From Rubrivivax gelatinosus (lineage in GTDB: Bacteria > Pseudomonadota > Gammaproteobacteria > Burkholderiales > Burkholderiaceae_C): a DNA stretch of 64,000 bases. Positions 59,508 through 64,000 of the stretch are shown here, piece after piece. A program made the translations under genes and the position numbers. The stretch covers positions 62,001 through 126,000 of the forward strand of contig NZ_SLXD01000013.1 in NCBI RefSeq assembly GCF_004340905.1, read 5' to 3'. Under the pieces are notes generated by a model that was not told the origin of the DNA, made no database searches, and saw only the letters and a program-made list of their open reading frames with translations. Each line of letters opens with the position of its first letter. The stretch's first letter is position 1.

Positions 59508-59582
59508 CTACGCGTTTGCCTCTCCAGCCGCCGGACGGGGCGAGAACCAAAAGAAGGCAAAGAAATAGGCGGCGGGACGCAT
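59508..59582 (-). CDS. aroG leader peptide with aromatic control codons
   Basis: A 24-codon ORF (ATG 59582-59580, TAG 59510-59508) between ilvA and aroG. The peptide begins MRPAAYFFAFFWFSP and ends at an Ala/Glu/Asn-rich tail; codons 6-13 hold one Tyr, five Phe and one Trp. Codons 4-5 (GCCGCC) and codons 17-19 (GGCGGC) can pair across the control run (segments 1:2), codons 16-18 can pair with the terminator's 5' arm (2:3), and the terminator is 3:4. This is the arrangement of ribosome-stalling attenuators such as the E. coli pheA leader ([15 protein letters not shown]). There is no clear Shine-Dalgarno sequence before the ATG. Confidence 0.85.
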   Translation of the reverse strand: MRPAAYFFAFFWFSPRPAAGEANA

Positions 59583-59627
59583 CGGGGTCGAATGTAGCAC
59601 GCTGGAACCGACGCCGAGCTGACGGGT

Positions 59628-60830
59628 TCAGTACACCTGGGCGCCGAAACCGGCCGCCTGCAGCGCCTGCACGACGTCGGCGACGTGGCGCGGGTTGCGC
59701 GTCTGCAGCACCAGCTCGACCTCGACGTTCTGCGCCGACAGCGTCGAGAACGCACGCTGGTGGTGGACCTCGTCGATGTTCGCCCCGGCCTGCGCCACCA
59801 CCGTGGTGATGCGCGCCAGCACGCCGGGCGTGTCGCGCGCGCCGACGCGGATGCGCGCCAGCCGGCCGGCACGCACCATGCCGCGGCCGATGATCGCCGA
59901 CAGCAGCATCGGGTCGATGTTGCCGCCGCACAGCACCAGGCCGACCTTGCGCCCGGCGTAGCGTTCGGGCTCCTTCAGCAGCGCCGCCAGGCCGGCGGCG
60001 CCGGCGCCTTCGACCAGCGTCTTCTCGATCTCGAGCAGCATCACGATCGCCTGCTCGATGTCGCCTTCGTCGACCAGCACCAGGTCGTCGACGCGTTCGG
60101 CGATCAGCGCACGCGTGATCTCGCCCGGCTGGCCGACGGCGATGCCCTCGGCGATCGTCGTCAGCCCCTGCGGGTGCTGCGTGCCCTTGACGGCGTTGAC
60201 CATCGCCGGGAACCGCGCGGTCTGCACGCCGATGATGCGGATGTCCGGCCGCACGGCGCGCACCGCGGTGGCGATGCCGCTGATCAGCCCGCCGCCGCCG
60301 ACGGCGACGACCAGCGTGTCCAGCTCGGGCTGGGCGCGCAGCATCTCCAGGCCGATCGTGCCCTGGCCGGCGATGACCAGCGGGTCGTCGAAGGGGTGCA
60401 CGAACTCGAGCTTCTGCTCGGCGGCGATGGCCAGCGCGTGCTCGCGCGCCTCGTCGAAGGTCTCGCCGTGCAGCACGACCTCGGCGCCGAAGCCGCGCGT
60501 GCGCTCGACCTTCACCGTCGGCGTGTGCACCGGCATCACGATGACGGCGCGCAGGCCCAGGCGCTGGGCGTGGTGGGCGACGCCCTGGGCGTGGTTGCCC
60601 GCCGAGGCGGCGACGACGCCGGCCACGCCCTGCTGCACCAGCGCGCAGAGCTTGTTGAGCGCGCCGCGTTCCTTGAACGACGCGGTGAACTGCAGGTTCT
60701 CGAACTTCAGGAAGACCTGCGCGCCGACGATCTGGCCGATCGTGCGGCTCTCGACGCAGGGCGTGTCCAGCACGTGGCCGGCCAGGCGGCCGGCGGCGGC
60801 CTCGATGTCGGCGTACTCGACGGCGGCCAT
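59628..60830 (-). CDS. ilvA: Threonine ammonia-lyase with C-terminal ACT domain
   Basis: A 400-residue PLP enzyme deaminating threonine to 2-oxobutyrate, the entry to isoleucine synthesis. The PLP lysine is Lys53 in ASFKERGALN, the Gly-rich phosphate loop is VVAVGGGGLISG, and a single ACT domain covers about 325-400 (IRVGARDTPGVLARITTVVAQAGANI). This is the 400-residue class rather than the 500-residue E. coli IlvA form, so the allosteric effector is uncertain. The start shares one base with the tldD stop (TGATG). Confidence 0.93.
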   Translation of the reverse strand: MAAVEYADIEAAAGRLAGHVLDTPCVESRTIGQIVGAQVFLKFENLQFTASFKERGALNKLCALVQQGVAGVVAASAGNHAQGVAHHAQRLGLRAVIVMPVHTPTVKVERTRGFGAEVVLHGETFDEAREHALAIAAEQKLEFVHPFDDPLVIAGQGTIGLEMLRAQPELDTLVVAVGGGGLISGIATAVRAVRPDIRIIGVQTARFPAMVNAVKGTQHPQGLTTIAEGIAVGQPGEITRALIAERVDDLVLVDEGDIEQAIVMLLEIEKTLVEGAGAAGLAALLKEPERYAGRKVGLVLCGGNIDPMLLSAIIGRGMVRAGRLARIRVGARDTPGVLARITTVVAQAGANIDEVHHQRAFSTLSAQNVEVELVLQTRNPRHVADVVQALQAAGFGAQVY

Positions 60831-62293
60831 CAGGCGGTGCCTCCGACGGTCAGGCGCTCGATGCGCAGCGTCGGCTGGCCGACGCCCACCGGCACGCTCT
60901 GGCCTTCCTTGCCGCAGGTGCCGACGCCGGTGTCGAGCTCCAGGTCGTTGCCGATCATGCTGACGCGCTTGAGCGCATCCGGGCCGCTGCCGATGATGGT
61001 CGCGCCCTTGACCGGGTACTGGATCCTGCCCTTCTCGACCCAGAAGGCCTCGCTCGCCGAGAACACGAACTTGCCGCTCGTGATGTCGACCTGGCCGCCG
61101 CCGAAGTTGGTGGCGTACAGCCCGCGTTTCATCGACGCGACGATCTCCTCGCGTGTCTTGTCGCCGGCGAGCATGTAGGTGTTGGTCATGCGCGGCATCG
61201 GCAGGTGGGCGTAGCTTTCGCGGCGGCCGTTGCCGGTGGGCTTCACGCCCATCAGGCGCGCGTTCAGGCTGTCCTGGATGTAGCCGACGAGGATGCCGTC
61301 CTCGATCAGCACGTTGCGCCTGGACGCCACGCCCTCGTCGTCGACGTTGAGCGAACCGCGGCGGTCGGGCAGCGTGCCGTCGTCGAGCACGGTGACACCC
61401 GGGGCGGCGACCCGCTGGCCCAGGCGGCCGGAGAAGGCGCTCGAGCCCTTGCGGTTGAAGTCGCCTTCGAGCCCGTGGCCGACGGCCTCGTGCAGCAGCA
61501 CACCCGGCCAGCCGGGGCCGAGCACGACCGTCATCTCGCCGGCCGGCGCCGGGCGGCTTTCGAGGTTGGTCAGCGCGGCGTCGACCGCCTGGCGCACGTA
61601 GCCCTCGATGACCGCGTCCTGGAAGTAGCCGAGGCCGAACCGGCCGCCGCCGCCGCCCGTGCCGACCTCGCGCCGGCCGTCCTGCTCGGCGATCACGGTG
61701 ACCGACAGCCGCACCAGCGGCCGCACGTCGGCGGCCCGCGTGCCGTCGGCGCGCGCGACGAAGACGACGTCGTACTCGGCCGCCAGCCCGGCCATCACCT
61801 GGACGATGCGCGGGTCCTTGGCGCGGGCGAGCTTCTCGACGCGTTCGAGCAGCGCCACCTTCTGCGTGCTGTCCAGCGTCGCGATCGGGTCCATCGGCGC
61901 GTACAGCGCGCGGCTGGCGGCGATGCGCGGTGCACGCGCCAGCTTGACGCGTTTGTTCTGGCCTGCGGCGGCGATCGTGCGCACGGTGCGCGCGGCATCC
62001 AGCAGCGCGGCTTCGCACAGGTCGTCGCTGTAGGCGAAAGCCGTCTTCTCGCCGGCGACGGCGCGCACGCCGACGCCCTGGTCGATGCTGAAGCTGCCGC
62101 CCTTGACGATGCCTTCCTCCAGGCTCCAGCCCTCGTGGCGCGTGCTCTGGAAGTACAGGTCGGCGTCGTCGACACGGTGTTCGGCGATCGTCGCCAGCGC
62201 CCGCGCGAGCTGTGCCTCGCCGATGCCGGCGGGTTCGAGCAGCGACGACTGCGCGATCGCCAGGCGTTCGAGGGTGGGTTCGCGGGTGATCAT
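60830..62293 (-). CDS. tldD: Metalloprotease subunit TldD
   Basis: A 487-residue zinc protease subunit that acts with TldE/PmbA to trim peptides such as microcin precursors and unfolded peptides. The TldD active-site motif HEAVGH is at residues 268-273 (LLHEAVGHGLEGDFNRKG) and the distal GTCGKEGQSVPVGVG supplies the cysteine ligand. The tldE partner is not in the window. It is followed by ilvA, one base overlapping. Confidence 0.95.
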   Translation of the reverse strand: MITREPTLERLAIAQSSLLEPAGIGEAQLARALATIAEHRVDDADLYFQSTRHEGWSLEEGIVKGGSFSIDQGVGVRAVAGEKTAFAYSDDLCEAALLDAARTVRTIAAAGQNKRVKLARAPRIAASRALYAPMDPIATLDSTQKVALLERVEKLARAKDPRIVQVMAGLAAEYDVVFVARADGTRAADVRPLVRLSVTVIAEQDGRREVGTGGGGGRFGLGYFQDAVIEGYVRQAVDAALTNLESRPAPAGEMTVVLGPGWPGVLLHEAVGHGLEGDFNRKGSSAFSGRLGQRVAAPGVTVLDDGTLPDRRGSLNVDDEGVASRRNVLIEDGILVGYIQDSLNARLMGVKPTGNGRRESYAHLPMPRMTNTYMLAGDKTREEIVASMKRGLYATNFGGGQVDITSGKFVFSASEAFWVEKGRIQYPVKGATIIGSGPDALKRVSMIGNDLELDTGVGTCGKEGQSVPVGVGQPTLRIERLTVGGTA

Positions 62294-62376
62294 CGGCGCC
62301 TCCGGGTGGGGCGCAGATTGTAGGAGTCGGCTCGTGCCCGTGCCGGCGAGGTGGCGCCGGGCGCCGGGCGCCGCGC

Positions 62377-63276
62377 TCAGCCGCGCCGCGCCAGGGCCTC
62401 CTGGTACAGCGCGTTGCGTGCTGCGCCGCTGATCTCGGCGGCCAGCGCGACGGCCTGCTTCAGCGGCAGCTCGCGCAGCAGCACCTCCAGGGTCTGCAAT
62501 GCCAGCGGCGACAGCCCTTCGGCCGCCACCGCGGGCAGCGCGTGCAGCACCAGCACGAACTCCCCGCGCACCCGGTTCGCATCGGCGGCCAGCCAGCCTG
62601 GAAGCTCGGCGGCAGCCATCGTCGCCACGGTCTCGAACTGCTTGGTCAGTTCGCGGCACAGCGTCACGCGGCGCTCGGGCGCGGCCTCGGCCAGCGCCGC
62701 GCCCAGCGCCTCGATGCGGTGCGGGGCCTCGAACAGCACCTGGGTCGAACGCTCGCCCAGGCAGGCGGCGAGCGCGTCGCGGCGTTCGCCGCCGCGCGAG
62801 GGCAGGAAACCGACGAAACGGAAGCCCGCGCCGACGGTGTCGCCGGCGACGCTGAGCGCGGCCACGGCGCTGCTCGCGCCCGGGATCGGGATCACCCGGT
62901 GGCCGGCCGCGGCGGCCTGCGCCACCAGCACCGCACCGGGGTCGCTGACCGCCGGCGTGCCGGCGTCGCTGACGTAGGCCACCGACTCGCCCGCGGCCAG
63001 CCGCGTGAGCACCGCGGCGCTGGCGCCCTGTTCGTTGTGGGCGTGCAGCGCGATGAGCGGCTTGTCCAGCCCCAGGTGGCGCAGCAGCTGTGCGCCGACG
63101 CGTGTGTCCTCGCAGGCCACGGCGTCGGCGCGGTCGAGCACGTGCACCGCGCGCAGCGTGAGGTCGGCGAGATTGCCGATCGGCGTGGCGACGACGTAGA
63201 GTGCGCCGGGCGGGAACTGCTGGCTGCCGGCGGCGGCGGTGGCCGCGGCGAGCAGCGCGGAGGGCGTGATGTTCAA
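62377..63276 (-). CDS. rsmI: 16S rRNA (cytidine-1402 2'-O)-methyltransferase RsmI
   Basis: A 299-residue SAM-dependent methyltransferase of the tetrapyrrole-methylase fold. Motifs are YVVATPIGNLADLTLRAV, ACEDTR, VAYVSDAGTPAVSDPG, IPIPGASSAVAALSVAG and FRFVGFLPSR. The only suitable start is TTG 63276, which lies inside the divergent yraN gene; it lacks a clear ribosome-binding site, so the exact N-terminus is uncertain. The gene is usually head-to-head with yraN, as here. Confidence 0.92.
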   Translation of the reverse strand: MNITPSALLAAATAAAGSQQFPPGALYVVATPIGNLADLTLRAVHVLDRADAVACEDTRVGAQLLRHLGLDKPLIALHAHNEQGASAAVLTRLAAGESVAYVSDAGTPAVSDPGAVLVAQAAAAGHRVIPIPGASSAVAALSVAGDTVGAGFRFVGFLPSRGGERRDALAACLGERSTQVLFEAPHRIEALGAALAEAAPERRVTLCRELTKQFETVATMAAAELPGWLAADANRVRGEFVLVLHALPAVAAEGLSPLALQTLEVLLRELPLKQAVALAAEISGAARNALYQEALARRG

Positions 63277-63655
63277 GGGCGCGGCGGGGCAGGGGACGAA
63301 GGCGCTCGGCGATGCCGCCGAGTCTCGGGCGCTGGCCTGGCTGCAAGCACGCGGCCTGACGCTGCTGGAGCGCAATTATCGGGTCGCGCGCGGCCCGCAC
63401 GCGCGCGGCGGCGAAGTCGACCTGATCCTGCGCGACGCCGACGGCACGTTGGTCTTCGTCGAGGTGCGCTCGCGCCGCGGCGGCGGCTTCGGCGGCGCCG
63501 CGGCCAGCGTCGGCGCGACCAAGCGCTCGCGCATCGTCTACGCCGCCCGGCACTACCTGCAGCGCTGGCGCGTGCTGCCGCCGTGCCGCTTCGATGTCGT
63601 CTGCATCGACGACGGGCGCGTTGAGTGGCTTCAGGCGGCCTTCGACGCCGCTTGA
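63269..63655 (+). CDS. yraN: UPF0102/YraN-family nuclease-like protein
   Basis: A 128-residue protein of the YraN family with a restriction-endonuclease-like fold. The conserved residues are GDAAESRALAWLQARGL, then GGEVDLILRDADGTLVFVEVRSR, giving the E/D...ExR active-site pattern. Cellular function is not established. ATG 63269 has GGAGG 5 nt upstream. It overlaps the 5' end of rsmI, transcribed the other way, by 8 bp. Confidence 0.92.
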   Translation: MFKGAAGQGTKALGDAAESRALAWLQARGLTLLERNYRVARGPHARGGEVDLILRDADGTLVFVEVRSRRGGGFGGAAASVGATKRSRIVYAARHYLQRWRVLPPCRFDVVCIDDGRVEWLQAAFDAA

Positions 63656-63706
63656 GCCCGCCGATGGCGGGGTCGTGAAAACCCCGGGCCTTATCATCCG
63701 CCGCCT

Positions 63707-64000
63707 ATGCTCGAGCCGCGAATCCAGCAGCAGTTCTTCGACAGCGCCGACCTGAAGTACCAGACCGCCGAGGCGCTCTCGCGCCCGATCGCCGAGGCCT
63801 GCGGCGCCCTGATCGGGGCCATCACCTCCGGCGGCAAGCTGATGATCGGCGGTGGCGGCACCGCCTCGGCGCTGGCGCTGCACTTCGCGCAGCGCCTGGT
63901 CGGCGGCTACGAGCGCGAGCGCCCGCCGCTGCCGGCGATGGTGCTGGGCGCCGACGCCGAGCAGCTGATCCTGGCGCTGGGCCACCCGGGTGACGTGCTG
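63707..64000 (+). CDS. SIS-domain protein, GmhA/DiaA-like (3' end beyond window)
   Basis: The first 98 codons of a sugar-isomerase (SIS) domain protein in the place after yraN where DiaA/phosphoheptose-isomerase-like genes usually sit. MLEPRIQQQFFDSADLKYQTAEAL matches the family start. The phosphosugar-binding loop, usually GNGGSA, reads GGGGTAS here, and the following LVGGYERERPPLPAMVL is typical. DiaA stimulates DnaA in E. coli; a role in heptose synthesis is the alternative. The changed loop makes isomerase activity less certain. Confidence 0.82.
   Translation, partial: MLEPRIQQQFFDSADLKYQTAEALSRPIAEACGALIGAITSGGKLMIGGGGTASALALHFAQRLVGGYERERPPLPAMVLGADAEQLILALGHPGDVL

Overview
The window is about 64 kb of very GC-rich chromosomal DNA, densely coded on both strands, with many 1-4 nt stop/start overlaps and frequent GTG/TTG starts. 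Gene content points to a betaproteobacterium of the order Burkholderiales, most like the Rubrivivax/Leptothrix/Roseateles group: a foldase-dependent family I lipase, a FinO/ProQ-domain protein, PEP-CTERM exosortase substrates with a PrsT-type TPR protein, and an mnmG-rsmG-parA-parB block. This placement is inference from gene content. I see no tRNA, rRNA, insertion sequence, prophage or CRISPR array.

Layout. 0-8.4 kb: a partial unknown gene, then a MexEF-OprN-like RND efflux operon read leftward, led by an alpha/beta-hydrolase-fold protein that has lost its catalytic Ser and His, with a divergent LysR regulator. 8.4-13.4 kb: lipase and its foldase, a DUF2256 plus FeS-cryptochrome/photolyase pair, and glycerate 2-kinase. 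13.4-25.5 kb: M16 and M1 peptidases, a ProQ-like protein, a tandem-GGDEF protein, a lipoprotein hydrolase, a non-coding stretch with clustered DnaA boxes (21.2-21.4 kb), a polyamine-binding protein, DUF924, MaoC, NnrU and small proteins. 25.5-33.5 kb: an amino-acid-binding protein, a DUF4397 lipoprotein with CreA, pirin, and an ergothioneine operon (egtB-egtD-DUF427-MmcB-like). 32.6-36.4 kb: a PEP-CTERM protein and PrsT. 36.5-43.4 kb: a thioredoxin-fold protein, a cysteine-less glutaredoxin-like protein, a TAP-like hydrolase, a NatAB-type ABC exporter, and a Crp/Fnr regulator with small proteins. 43.4-50.1 kb: mnmG, rsmG, parA, a GNAT protein, argC, a small hydrolase and parB, with three parS sites inside coding sequence. 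50.1-55.5 kb: the prkA-yeaH-spoVR stress operon. 55.6-64 kb: a second PEP-CTERM gene, an FAD-linked oxidase, an EF-hand protein, aroG with an attenuator, ilvA, tldD, rsmI, yraN and the start of a SIS-domain gene.

Most notable signals. (1) A complete-looking transcription attenuator in front of aroG: a 24-codon leader peptide with the run YFFAFFWF, alternative RNA pairings and an intrinsic terminator. (2) Three parS palindromes inside mnmG, rsmG and the GNAT gene, beside parAB. (3) A DnaA-box cluster about 22 kb from mnmG that could be the origin. (4) Sigma-54 -24/-12 promoters before both PEP-CTERM genes and the prkA operon. (5) A catalytically dead hydrolase at the head of the efflux operon. 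(6) A DUF924 gene whose start appears to be ATA, from an ATGA overlap changed to ATAA.
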